From contig JAKBMK010000025.1 in the NCBI GenBank assembly GCA_021831595.1, positions 1-63,113 on the forward strand: a DNA stretch of 63,113 bases. The letters run 5' to 3'. A program made the translations under genes and the position numbers. Of this stretch, positions 37,661 to 47,240 are shown one piece after another. Source of the DNA: a bacterium (lineage in GTDB: Bacteria > Patescibacteriota > Minisyncoccia > Phycocordibacterales > UBA9973). Each line of letters starts with the position of its first letter. The stretch's first letter is position 1. The notes beneath the pieces are model-generated. The model searched no databases and was not told where the DNA came from. It saw only the letters and a program-made list of their open reading frames with translations.

Positions 37661-38475
37661 GAAAGCGTAACAGCTCACTCACTAAGAGATTTCGCACCGA
37701 AAATAATCGGGGCTAAGCGTATTACCGAAATTGAGGACTCTGAATACCTTCGGGTATGAAGAGTGGTAGGAGAGTATTCTATACAGCGTCGAAGGTAAAG
37801 GGGTGACCCATGCTGGAGCGTATAGAAGTAAGAATGTTGGCACAAGTAACCGCAAGGAAGGTGAGATCCCTTCCCGCCGAAAGATCAAGGTTTCCTGGGC
37901 AATGGTGATCATCCCAGGGTTAGTCGGTCCTAAGGAGATGGAGAAATCCGCATCCGATGGGCATAGGGTTAATATTCCCTAACTTCTGTTATATTCGATG
38001 ATAGGACGGAGTATAGTATATAAAGCTCATTATTGGATTTGAGTTTGTTAGTAAGGATGGTTTCCAGGAAAATCCGGAAGCTGACGTTAAAGTAACATCC
38101 AAGCGAAGCATAAATGTGAGGGTTCGTCTTCATAGATTTTATAAAGCATACTTCCAAGAAAAGTATCTAAGGTTAATATAATAGAATCCGTACCGCAAAC
38201 CGACACAGGTGATCAGGTCGAGTAGACCAAGGCGAACGAGTGAGAGGTCTTCAAGGAACTCGGCAAAAAAGCAGCCGTAACTTTGGAATAAGGCTTGCCA
38301 TTTTAATTTATTAAAGTGGCCGCAGCGAAAGTATCTCTGGCAACTGTTTATCAAAAACACAGCTCCCTGCGAACTCGCAAGAGGATGTATAGGGGGTGAC
38401 ACCTGACCAATGCCAGAAGGTCAAATATCGATGGTGATATGTCGCAAGATGTATTGCTGGTTGATATAAGCCCTG

Positions 38476-38516
<41 letters not shown>

Positions 38517-38819
38517 GTACCTTGTCGGGTAAATTCCGACGCGCACGAATGGTGTAATGACTGGAGAACTGTCTCGAAGACTTGCTCGGTGAAAATACAA
38601 TACCGGTGAAGATGCCGGTTACCTGCAGATAGACGAAAAGACCCTAGAAGCTTTACTGCAGCTTGATATTGAATATATTGTTTTAATGCGTAGCATAGAT
38701 GGGAGAGGTCTGATGGTCACGATTTCGGTTGTGATCTACTCGTCAGTGAAATACCATTCTTTACAGCGATATGTTCTAATCTCTAAGGCAAAAACTTAGA
38801 GAAACAGTATCTGGTGGGT

Positions 38820-38860
<41 letters not shown>

Positions 38861-39175
38861 GTTTATTAAGGTTAGCTAGGCGCGAATGGAAACCGTGCCG
38901 ATAGTGTAATGGCACAAGCTAGCTTAACTGTAAGACGTACTTGTCGAGCAGATACGAAAGTAGAACATAGTGAACCGACATTTCGCATTAGATGCGGATG
39001 AAGATTAACGGATAAAAGCTACTCTAGGGATAACAGGCTAGTTCCGCCTAAGAGTTCATATCGACGGCGGAGTTCGGCACCTCGATGTCGGCTCACCTTA
39101 TCCTGGTGGTGGAGAAGCTGCCAAGGGTTTAGCTGTTCGCTAATTAAAAAGGTACGCGAGCTGGGTTCAAACCGT

Positions 39176-39655
39176 TGAGGAATTAGGTTCTAGTAGCTAG
39201 GTTCTAGTTTCTAGTGAATGCAAATGCATTTACTAGTCACTAATCACTAGTCACTAATCACTGATTCTTGAACAGTTTGAACCGTCGAGGAAAGTAAAGA
39301 AATATAGAAATTTCTTTCAATGTTTTAATCTGAGATTTATCCGCCAACCCTACTTTATGTTGGGGGCGGGAAAAACCGTGTGTACTGTGGTACACTCACG
39401 GCGGTACTACATTAATATGTAGTAAGAATTTCACTTATATCGGTGAAGTCCTTCGTGCTAAAGCACTCAGGATAATACCGAGGGAAGAGTGGTTCGGAAA
39501 TACTCACCATGAGTTTTTCCAAAACTCACCCGTAGAGACTAAATGTGAAATATCCCGAATGTATATGAGGGAGAAAGTTATAGTCCAATCCCACAAGTAA
39601 TTGTGGTTCTGCTATCATTATTTAAACGCGATGATAGGGAAGTAAAATATAGATG
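39176..39655 (+). other. Group I intron in 23S rRNA (E. coli ~2593 site), 480 nt, no ORF
   Basis: Interrupts GAGCTGGGTTCAAACCGT | CGTGAGACAGG; exon ends in U, intron ends in G; core AGACTAAATGT (39536-39546) and AAAGTTATAGTCC (39574-39586) match group I R/S elements. Confidence 0.85.
39183..39270. repeat. TAGTCACTAATCAC-type repeat tract inside the intron
   Basis: TTAGGTTCTAGTAGCTAGGTTCTAGTTTCTAGTG...ACTAGTCACTAATCACTAGTCACTAATCACTGATT. Confidence 0.85.
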
Positions 39656-40054
39656 CGTGAGACAGGTTGGTCTCCTATCTACTGCAGGCGTTGATTCTTG
39701 AAAAGATCTGCTCTTAGTACGAGAGGACCGGAGTGGACTGACCTCTGGTGTGTGGGCTCTACTGCCAAGTGGACTGCCCAGTAGCTATGTCGGGAATGGA
39801 TAAGTTCTGAAAGCATCTAAGAACGAAGCCAACTTTAAGATGAGGAATCGTTTGAGAAACCTAAGAGATGATTAGGTTGATAGGCACTAGGTGTACGTAC
39901 AGTAATGTACTGAGCCGAGGTGTACTAATCGTTCGATTCCTATTAGGAAATTTGGAAATTATTATTGTTGTGTCAGCATTCAGTTTTCAGATATTATTTG
40001 TATCTGAGAAAGGTCGCCTTCGCGTAAAGCTACGGCGAACCGAAGTTGAAAATT

Positions 40055-40169
40055 TTGTGTTGGTGATTTGATATGGTGGTCACACCTGTTCTCATTCCGA
40101 ACACAGAAGTTAAGCACCATTATGCCGATGATACTCTTTATGGGGAAAGTAGGTTGTCGCCAGCACAAA
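40055..40169 (+). rRNA. rrf: 5S ribosomal RNA
   Basis: TTGTGTTGGTGATTTGATATGGTGGTCACACCTGTTCTCATTCCGAACACAGAAGTTAAGCACCATTATGCCGATGATAC...; terminal pairing. Confidence 0.95.
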
Positions 40170-40179
40170 GTTTTTAACT

Positions 40180-40212
40180 CACAAAAAACACCTAGAAATA
40201 GGTGTTTTTTGC
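40180..40212 (+). terminator. Terminator of rRNA unit
   Basis: AAAAAACACCTAGAAATAGGTGTTTTTTGCT. Confidence 0.85.
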
Positions 40213-40294
40213 TACTCATCTTGATTTTTGGAATATTTCGTGTTATTATATGAGTAATTAAGCACATTTGTAAAACAAACAAATATTTTTTTGC

Positions 40295-40765
40295 ATGGCA
40301 AATTTTCGTAAAGCGACTTATGCGACCTGGCAAGAAGCAAGTGATGTAGTAAAGAAATTTAATTTGGAAAGTGGAGATGATTATAGACTTAAATACGATA
40401 AGATAGATCCACTCCTTCCGTCAAATCCAAGAGTTTTTTATCCAGATTTTCCAGGGTGGAAAATATACTTGGGCAATAATTGTTACTGTTCTTGGCAGAA
40501 GTCCAGAGACGTATCAATTGCATCTGGCGTAACAAACTGGAAAGAATATCACGAGTTAAGACACAAAAACCGAAAACTTCGTTCGTGTCCAGCAGATATT
40601 TATTCTGATTTTGTGGGGTATAAGGATGCTTTTGATCCTTTTTCATTTACAAATTTACTGGTGGATTATATTAATCTACCACTTCTAGAAATAGAAGATT
40701 TGGTTTCTGTTGCGGGGAAAAAACTTGTCCTAGAAGAAGCAGAAGAATTTTCGATGTCATATTAG
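40295..40765 (+). CDS. Protein with two integrase-repeat-like units
   Basis: TYATWQEASDVVKKFNLESGDDYRLKYDKIDPLLPSNPRVFYPDFPGWKIYLG and a divergent second unit CYCSWQKSRDVSIASGVTNWKEYHELR. Confidence 0.6.
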   Translation: MANFRKATYATWQEASDVVKKFNLESGDDYRLKYDKIDPLLPSNPRVFYPDFPGWKIYLGNNCYCSWQKSRDVSIASGVTNWKEYHELRHKNRKLRSCPADIYSDFVGYKDAFDPFSFTNLLVDYINLPLLEIEDLVSVAGKKLVLEEAEEFSMSY

Positions 40766-40865
40766 GCATTGTCATAAAATTTAAATGTATAGCACCTGTC
40801 CTATTTATGGATAGGTGTTTTCATTTGCTCTACCAGTTTGAAGTATTTTTTGCTATACTGTTTTT

Positions 40866-41642
40866 ATGACTTGGGCAGGGAAAAGAAAATTACAATATTT
40901 AGCAGGAGTGTTTGGAGTTGTATGTATAATACTCTTTATCTTTCTCTATCCTGTTATTTTTCAAAAGCCAACATGCTCTGATGGCAAAATGAATGGTAAT
41001 GAGACTGGAGTAGACTGTGGAGGATCTTGCCAGCTTATGTGTAAAGAGAAGACTTCAGATCCTGTGATTCTCTGGAGTAGAGGATTCCCCGTGCTCGGCA
41101 GTATGTACAATCTCGTAGCCTATGTCGAGAACCAGAACAAAAATTCTGCAGTTGAAAATATCAATTATCGATTTAATGTTTATGACGAGAAGAATCGTAT
41201 GATAGGAAGCAGAGAGGGTACAACCTTCATCCCTCCTAACAAACAGTTTGCTATTTTCGAACCGACATTTGATGCCGGTTTGAGTAAAGTAAAAAGTGTT
41301 TCTTTTGAATTTACAGGACCTCTCACTTGGGTCAAAAAGGAACCTACGATTAATAATCTAGATATATACGCAGACAAGATAACAATGGGGGATGATGTGA
41401 AAAGCCCTAGCCTCTCTGCTATTATCAAGAATGAATCTATATACGACATCCCTTCATTTGATGTTATCGCAATACTTTATGATGAGAAACACAACGCTAT
41501 AAATGCTTCAAAGACTGTTAAAGATGGACTCTATAGTAATGATTCTCTACCAGTATTTTTCACTTGGCCAGAAGTTTTGACCGCCACTCCTGTCTTGGAG
41601 GATGTTCTGATTTCGATTAATCCTTTCACTGTGTCTTTTTAA
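40866..41642 (+). CDS. Membrane-anchored extracellular protein, Cys-rich N-terminus
   Basis: TM then CSDGKMNGNETGVDCGGSCQLMC. Confidence 0.7.
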   Translation: MTWAGKRKLQYLAGVFGVVCIILFIFLYPVIFQKPTCSDGKMNGNETGVDCGGSCQLMCKEKTSDPVILWSRGFPVLGSMYNLVAYVENQNKNSAVENINYRFNVYDEKNRMIGSREGTTFIPPNKQFAIFEPTFDAGLSKVKSVSFEFTGPLTWVKKEPTINNLDIYADKITMGDDVKSPSLSAIIKNESIYDIPSFDVIAILYDEKHNAINASKTVKDGLYSNDSLPVFFTWPEVLTATPVLEDVLISINPFTVSF

Positions 41643-41648
41643 CTTTTT

Positions 41649-42767
41649 ATGAAATCGCGCTTATTTAGTATAGATTGGCTACTAATTCTTTTTATCTTAC
41701 CTGTCCTCTCTGCAGGACTTATTACGATGAAGTCTTTCACCGAAGAGACTCCTTTCTTCTCGCACCAGTTGATGTGGATTGGTATTTCCTTTGCTGTACT
41801 TTTTGCATTATCTTTTATAGATTTTAGATTTCTGAAAAGGACAAGTATCCTCGTTGCACTATTTGGGATATTTTCTTTTCTATTAATTTTGTTGTTTATA
41901 ATTGGACACACTTCTAATGGGGCGCAGTCCTGGTTTAATCTCGGAGGCTTTTCTTTCCAGCCATCGGATATGATGAAGTTGGTAGTGATACTAATGCTTG
42001 CAAAATACTTTTCTCGTCGCCATGTTGAGATAGATAATTTCAAACACATATTTATATCTGGACTTTATGCTTTTATACCTTTCCTTCTAGTTTTCTTACA
42101 ACCGGACTTTGGTAGTGCTATCATCATATTATTTATCTGGATAGGAATGACTCTAGTATCTGGGATTTCTCGTAAATACTTCTTGTTAGTTCTAGGAGCG
42201 GGAGTTGTCGCCTTCACGATGTTGTGGTTCTTCGTCTTTCAACCTTATCAAAAGGATAGAATTATAAACTTTGTTGACCCAATGAGTGATGTCAGAGGCT
42301 CGGGGTACAATGTCTATCAATCAACGATTGCTGTAGGCTCCGGACAAATGATGGGGAAGGGTGTAGGGTTTGGCACTCAATCAAGATTGAAGTTTCTCCC
42401 CGAGTATCAGACGGACTTTATATTTGCTGCCTTTGTTGAAGAATGGGGTTTCGTCGGGGCTATGCTCCTGTTCCTCCTATTTGGACTCATCCTATGGCGG
42501 ATACTCCATATGGCTCTCCTTGGAGCGACGAATTTTGAAATACTTTATGGTGTAGGACTGTCGATATATTTTATTAGCCACTTGATAGTGAATATCGGTA
42601 TGAATATTGGTATAATGCCTGTGACGGGTATCACACTACCATTCATGAGTTATGGAGGTTCGCATTTACTGACAGAATTCATGGGGCTGGGAATATTGAT
42701 GGGGATGAGTAGATATAGACGCGTTGCACATCGAGACGATATGAAAAACGAGTTTTTAGGAATATAG
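41649..42767 (+). CDS. rodA: Rod-shape/cell-division SEDS protein (RodA/FtsW)
   Basis: SWFNLGGFSFQPSDMMKLVVILMLAKYFSRR; PDFGSAIIILFIWIGM; GVGFGTQSRLKFLPEYQTDFIFAAFVEEWGF. Confidence 0.95.
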   Translation: MKSRLFSIDWLLILFILPVLSAGLITMKSFTEETPFFSHQLMWIGISFAVLFALSFIDFRFLKRTSILVALFGIFSFLLILLFIIGHTSNGAQSWFNLGGFSFQPSDMMKLVVILMLAKYFSRRHVEIDNFKHIFISGLYAFIPFLLVFLQPDFGSAIIILFIWIGMTLVSGISRKYFLLVLGAGVVAFTMLWFFVFQPYQKDRIINFVDPMSDVRGSGYNVYQSTIAVGSGQMMGKGVGFGTQSRLKFLPEYQTDFIFAAFVEEWGFVGAMLLFLLFGLILWRILHMALLGATNFEILYGVGLSIYFISHLIVNIGMNIGIMPVTGITLPFMSYGGSHLLTEFMGLGILMGMSRYRRVAHRDDMKNEFLGI

Positions 42768-42778
42768 TAATTTTAGTT

Positions 42779-42820
42779 CTGCAAAGGTCTTGCCTTTGCG
42801 CAAAGGCAAGACCTTTGCAG
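42779..42820. repeat. 42-bp perfect palindrome (family 2 doublet, zero spacer) upstream of folD
   Basis: CTGCAAAGGTCTTGCCTTTGCGCAAAGGCAAGACCTTTGCAG. Confidence 0.98.
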
Positions 42821-42828
42821 AATAATAT

Positions 42829-43671
42829 ATGCAAATTATAGACGGACGAAAAATCAAAGAAGAAATTTTAAACGAACTAAAAGCAAAAGTCGAAGCTTTG
42901 CCTTTTCCGCCTATCTTTTGTGACATCTTGGTAGGGGATGATCCGGTGTCGGCTTCTTATGTTCGTATAAAAGGGAAGGCTGCCGAATCTATTGGTATTA
43001 AATTTAAAGTTGTAAACTTCCCAGAAACTGTCACGACAGAAGAAATAGTAAATGAGATCGATAATCTGAATCGTGTACCTCTTATGTCAGGTATTATAGT
43101 TCAGCTCCCTTTGCCTTCAATTATAAATACTCAAACAGTTCTCGGTGCTATAGACTCAAAGTTGGATGTAGATTGCCTTGGGTCTATCAATAGTACAAAT
43201 TTTTATGATGATAAAGGAGGGATTGGCTATCCGACAGCTCTGGCCTGTATGAAGCTTCTGGATTCACTGAATCTTGATTTGAAAGACAAAAAGATTGCAG
43301 TCATAGGCCGTGGCAAACTTGTAGGGTTACCCGTTACACACATTCTAGAATCAAGAGGCTTCAAGGTAAATGTTGTACATAGTCAGACAGAGAATAGTGA
43401 AGAAATTATTTTAAATGCTGATGTCATTATAACTGCCACAGGGAGAAGTAAATCTATAACAGGGGATATGGTCAAAGAGGGAGTAGTTATTATAGATGCT
43501 GGAACCTCAGAAGATAATGGTGCAGTAGTTGGAGATGTAGATATAGAATCAGTAGAAGGTAAAGCCTCGTTTGTCAGTCCGACACCAGGAGGAGTAGGAC
43601 CTGTCACCGTCGCAATGCTTCTAGAAAACGTTTATCAAGTAGCTTTAAATAAATCACAAAATGATAAATAA
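42829..43671 (+). CDS. folD: Bifunctional methylenetetrahydrofolate dehydrogenase/cyclohydrolase
   Basis: GDDPVSASYVRIKGKAAESIGI; GIIVQLPLPS; VIGRGKLVGLPVTHIL; TPGGVGPVTVAMLLENV. Confidence 0.97.
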   Translation: MQIIDGRKIKEEILNELKAKVEALPFPPIFCDILVGDDPVSASYVRIKGKAAESIGIKFKVVNFPETVTTEEIVNEIDNLNRVPLMSGIIVQLPLPSIINTQTVLGAIDSKLDVDCLGSINSTNFYDDKGGIGYPTALACMKLLDSLNLDLKDKKIAVIGRGKLVGLPVTHILESRGFKVNVVHSQTENSEEIILNADVIITATGRSKSITGDMVKEGVVIIDAGTSEDNGAVVGDVDIESVEGKASFVSPTPGGVGPVTVAMLLENVYQVALNKSQNDK

Positions 43672-44218
43672 TATAATTTTTTTAAAAATATTTAGTTTAG
43701 CTCATCAATCTCCATTTCTTGATTGGCTTATAGTTTTCAGTGCGGAAACATTTGGCTACATAATGATAGTGGTTGCTTTCATATATCTACTATTCCATAC
43801 AGACGGAGTTTTCGATTATAAAAATCCATTTCTACAACTAAAGAATAAATTTAGGGAAATATTTTTTGTTTTCTTCACGAGTCTTTTCGCTTGGGGACTT
43901 GAAGCGGTTATGAAGCACCTTATATCTTCTCCTCGACCATTTTTGTATTATCAGAATCTTACACCACTCTTTGTGCACGGAGGTATGGATTCTTTCCCTT
44001 CAGGGCATGCGATGTTCTTCTCGGCTTTGGCAGTGTCGCTTTACTTTGTACACAGAAGAATTGGTATCTTGTATATCTTTGTCGCTCTTATTGTAGGACT
44101 AGCTCGTATCGCAGCCGGGATTCACTTCCCAGTAGATATATTAGCGGGCTATTTAGTGGGTTCCATAATAGCCTTAATTATGAACCTTATTTTCGTAAAA
44201 ATTAAACAAAAAAGATAA
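43661..44218 (+). CDS. PAP2 superfamily phosphatase
   Basis: KHLISSPRPF...SFPSGHAMFFSALAVS...RIAAGIHFPVDILAG. Confidence 0.9.
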   Translation: MINNIIFLKIFSLAHQSPFLDWLIVFSAETFGYIMIVVAFIYLLFHTDGVFDYKNPFLQLKNKFREIFFVFFTSLFAWGLEAVMKHLISSPRPFLYYQNLTPLFVHGGMDSFPSGHAMFFSALAVSLYFVHRRIGILYIFVALIVGLARIAAGIHFPVDILAGYLVGSIIALIMNLIFVKIKQKR

Positions 44219-44277
44219 AATTCCGCCCAAGTAAAAAGCTTGATTTTTAAGGTAAAAAGGGCTAAAATGACCCTATT

Positions 44278-45684
44278 ATGTGGAAAACAAGAATTACAGC
44301 ATTACTCATTTTATTATTAGGCGCAGGTATAGGTTTCTTTGTTTATAAATCAGAATTATCTCACAGAACTCTCGTTGCAAAGAATGCGACAGCAGAGACG
44401 AAGCAAGCACCCACAGGGTTTGCCAAGTGGCCATTCAAGTTAGGCCTCGACCTTTCAGGTGGAACACACTTAGTGTATAGAGCAGATGTCTCAAGAGTTA
44501 ACTCTACTGAGATAAATGATTCAATGTCTTCACTTCGTGATGTTATCGAGAGACGCATAAATATTTTCGGAGTTTCAGAACCTTCAATCCAAGTTCAAGA
44601 TGGCGGCTTTTCTAATCAAGGGGAACAACGTTTGATTGTTGATCTTCCTGGTGTTACTGATGTCTCTCAAGCTATTGAAATGATAGGTCAGACTCCTACT
44701 CTTGATTTCCGTACAGAAAATCCTGTGAAGGATGCTCCACAGACAGCTACTGTTGATAAGAACGGACAAGTTGTATTAGATCCTTATGCTTCAAAATTTG
44801 TTCCTACTGAACTCACTGGTCGTTTCCTTCAAAAGGCAAACTTGGAATTTGATCAGACAACAGGTGAACCAATCGTTGGGCTACAATTCAATCCAGAAGG
44901 AGCGGCTTTGTTTGAAAAAATTACAAGTGAAAATGTTGGAAAGACTGTAGCTATTTTCCTCGATGGATCACCTATTTCAATACCAACAGTTAACGAAGCT
45001 ATAAAGGGTGGCAAGGCTCAAATCTCTGGAAACTTCAAACCACAAGAAGCCAAGACTCTCGTCGGCCGCCTAAATTCTGGCGCTCTTCCTGTGCCTATCG
45101 AACTTATTTCTACAGAAACAATTGGTCCATCTCTCGGAGCTAAGGCAACTACCGCTGGAGTTCAAGCTGCACTTATCGGATTCCTCGCTATAGCACTCTT
45201 CCTTATAATTTGGTACAGACTACCTGGAATGATTGCTGTTATCGCCCTTACTATATATGCAGTCACAATGATGGCTATATTCAAGACGGTGCCTGTGACT
45301 CTAACGGCCGCAGGTATTGCTGGATTTATCATTTCAATAGGTATTGCTGTGGATGCGAATGTGCTTATATTTGAACGTATCAAAGAAGAGCTAAGAGCTG
45401 GAAATAACGTTACAGATTCTATGCATAATGGTTTCAGACGTGCATGGCTCTCAGTTCGTGACTCAAATATTTCAAGTATTATCACAGCTATTATTTTGTA
45501 TTGGTTTGGTACAACTCTCATAAAAGGATTTGCATTGGTATTCTTAATCGGTGTTCTTGTTTCTATGATTTCTGCAATCTCCATCACACGATTGTTCCTC
45601 TATACTCTTAATATTAAGAAGACGAGTAAGTTTACTAATTTCTTGTTCGGGTCGGGCTTTAGTAGTGCTAAATCTCAAAAATAA
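44278..45684 (+). CDS. secD: Protein translocase subunit SecD
   Basis: FKLGLDLSGGTHLVYRADV...; GIAVDANVLIFERIKEELRAG. Confidence 0.97.
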   Translation: MWKTRITALLILLLGAGIGFFVYKSELSHRTLVAKNATAETKQAPTGFAKWPFKLGLDLSGGTHLVYRADVSRVNSTEINDSMSSLRDVIERRINIFGVSEPSIQVQDGGFSNQGEQRLIVDLPGVTDVSQAIEMIGQTPTLDFRTENPVKDAPQTATVDKNGQVVLDPYASKFVPTELTGRFLQKANLEFDQTTGEPIVGLQFNPEGAALFEKITSENVGKTVAIFLDGSPISIPTVNEAIKGGKAQISGNFKPQEAKTLVGRLNSGALPVPIELISTETIGPSLGAKATTAGVQAALIGFLAIALFLIIWYRLPGMIAVIALTIYAVTMMAIFKTVPVTLTAAGIAGFIISIGIAVDANVLIFERIKEELRAGNNVTDSMHNGFRRAWLSVRDSNISSIITAIILYWFGTTLIKGFALVFLIGVLVSMISAISITRLFLYTLNIKKTSKFTNFLFGSGFSSAKSQK

Positions 45685-45687
45685 TTT

Positions 45688-46569
45688 ATGTTCATAATTA
45701 AACACAAAAAAGTATTCGTTTTAGTTTCAGTTGTCTTGGTTGCCCTCTCTATTGGAGCGATCTCGTTCTTTGGTCTTAATCTAGGTATTGATTTCAAGGG
45801 AGGGTCTCTCACAGAAGTAGAATATGCGACAGTTCGTCCAGATCAGAGTGTAGTTGAGGCTGACTTGAAAAATTTGTCTCTCGGTCAAGCTTTAGTTCAG
45901 CCAATAGGGGACAAAGGTTATAGTATCAAGACTCGTGCTGTGACAGACAAAGAACACCAAGAGTTAGTAAAAGCACTTGGAGCAGATGCAAAAGAAAAGA
46001 GTTTCACTTCTATTGGTCCATCAGTAGGGAAGGAGCTTGCTCGTAAGTCACTCCTATCATTCATTCTTGTATCCCTCGGTATCATTTTCTGGATTGCTTA
46101 TTCTTTCCGTAAAGTTTCAAAGCCTGTCTCTTCTTGGAAGTATGGCCTTGTAGCTATCGTTACTCTTATTCACGATATCATGATTCCTGTTGGAGTCTTT
46201 GCAGTTTTGAGTCACATCTTTGGAGTTGAGATAGATACATTGTTCGTAGTAGCTATCCTTACTGTCCTAGGTCTTTCTGTGTCAGATACAATCGTGGTTT
46301 TCGATAGAATTCGTGAGAATATCCGTGTTGGTCACTTTAAAACTTTTGAAGAGACTGTCGGTAATAGTATTTCACAAGTTTATACTCGTTCTATTGCGAC
46401 TTCAGCAACAGTTATAATCGCATTGCTTGCTCTCGTCTTCTTTGGTCCTACAAGTACAAAAGTGTTCGCAATGATGCTCACAGCTGGTATGTTCTTTGGA
46501 ACTTACTCATCTATATTCCTTGCTTCACCACTTCTTGTTTTTGTAAAAAATTGGCAGAAAAGTAAATAA
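45688..46569 (+). CDS. secF: Protein translocase subunit SecF
   Basis: LNLGIDFKGGSLTEVEY; LSVSDTIVVFDRIREN. Confidence 0.97.
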   Translation: MFIIKHKKVFVLVSVVLVALSIGAISFFGLNLGIDFKGGSLTEVEYATVRPDQSVVEADLKNLSLGQALVQPIGDKGYSIKTRAVTDKEHQELVKALGADAKEKSFTSIGPSVGKELARKSLLSFILVSLGIIFWIAYSFRKVSKPVSSWKYGLVAIVTLIHDIMIPVGVFAVLSHIFGVEIDTLFVVAILTVLGLSVSDTIVVFDRIRENIRVGHFKTFEETVGNSISQVYTRSIATSATVIIALLALVFFGPTSTKVFAMMLTAGMFFGTYSSIFLASPLLVFVKNWQKSK

Positions 46570-46587
46570 TATATAGCTAATTAATAA

Positions 46588-46622
46588 ATGCCCCGCCGAC
46601 TTTGTCGGCGGGGCATTTATGC
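46588..46622 (+). terminator. Terminator
   Basis: AAATGCCCCGCCGACTTTGTCGGCGGGGCATTT. Confidence 0.85.
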
Positions 46623-46675
46623 TATAATATACTGACGCCGAAAGTCGGTAAATTAATATTAAAAATAACAATCAT

Positions 46676-47233
46676 ATGTCAATAATATATATAGTTTTGG
46701 GAATAATAGTTGCATTCGTTTTATATCTAATCTTCAAATATAATGGTTTTGTCAGTTTAAAGAATCGTGCACAAGAAGCTTGGGCAGATATCGATGTCCA
46801 GCTAAAACGCCGTTATGATCTCATTCCAAACTTGGTGAATACAGTCAAGGGTTATGCTACACATGAATCAACAGCATTTGAGAAGGTGACAGAGGCTCGT
46901 GCTAAAGCAATGGGTGCAGGTACAAGAGCTGAGAAGGGAGAAGCAGAGAATGCTTTGTCTGGAACTTTGAAATCTTTGTTTGCTATATCGGAAGCTTATC
47001 CAGAATTGAAAGCTAATACAAACTTTATACAATTACAAAACGAACTTGCCGATACAGAGAACAAGATTATGGCTTCACGCCGTTTCTATAATGGTAATGT
47101 CCGTGACTTCAACACAGGTGTACAAACTTTCCCAGGCAATCTCATAGCAGGTATGTTTAAATTCACAGCCTTAGAATTCTTTGAACTTGAAGCCGACAGC
47201 GCCGAGAAGAATCCAGTAGAAGTTAAGTTCTAG
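46676..47233 (+). CDS. lemA: LemA family protein
   Basis: NRAQEAWADIDVQLKRRYDLIPNLVNTVKGYATHES. Confidence 0.97.
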   Translation: MSIIYIVLGIIVAFVLYLIFKYNGFVSLKNRAQEAWADIDVQLKRRYDLIPNLVNTVKGYATHESTAFEKVTEARAKAMGAGTRAEKGEAENALSGTLKSLFAISEAYPELKANTNFIQLQNELADTENKIMASRRFYNGNVRDFNTGVQTFPGNLIAGMFKFTALEFFELEADSAEKNPVEVKF

Positions 47234-47240
47234 AACGAAA

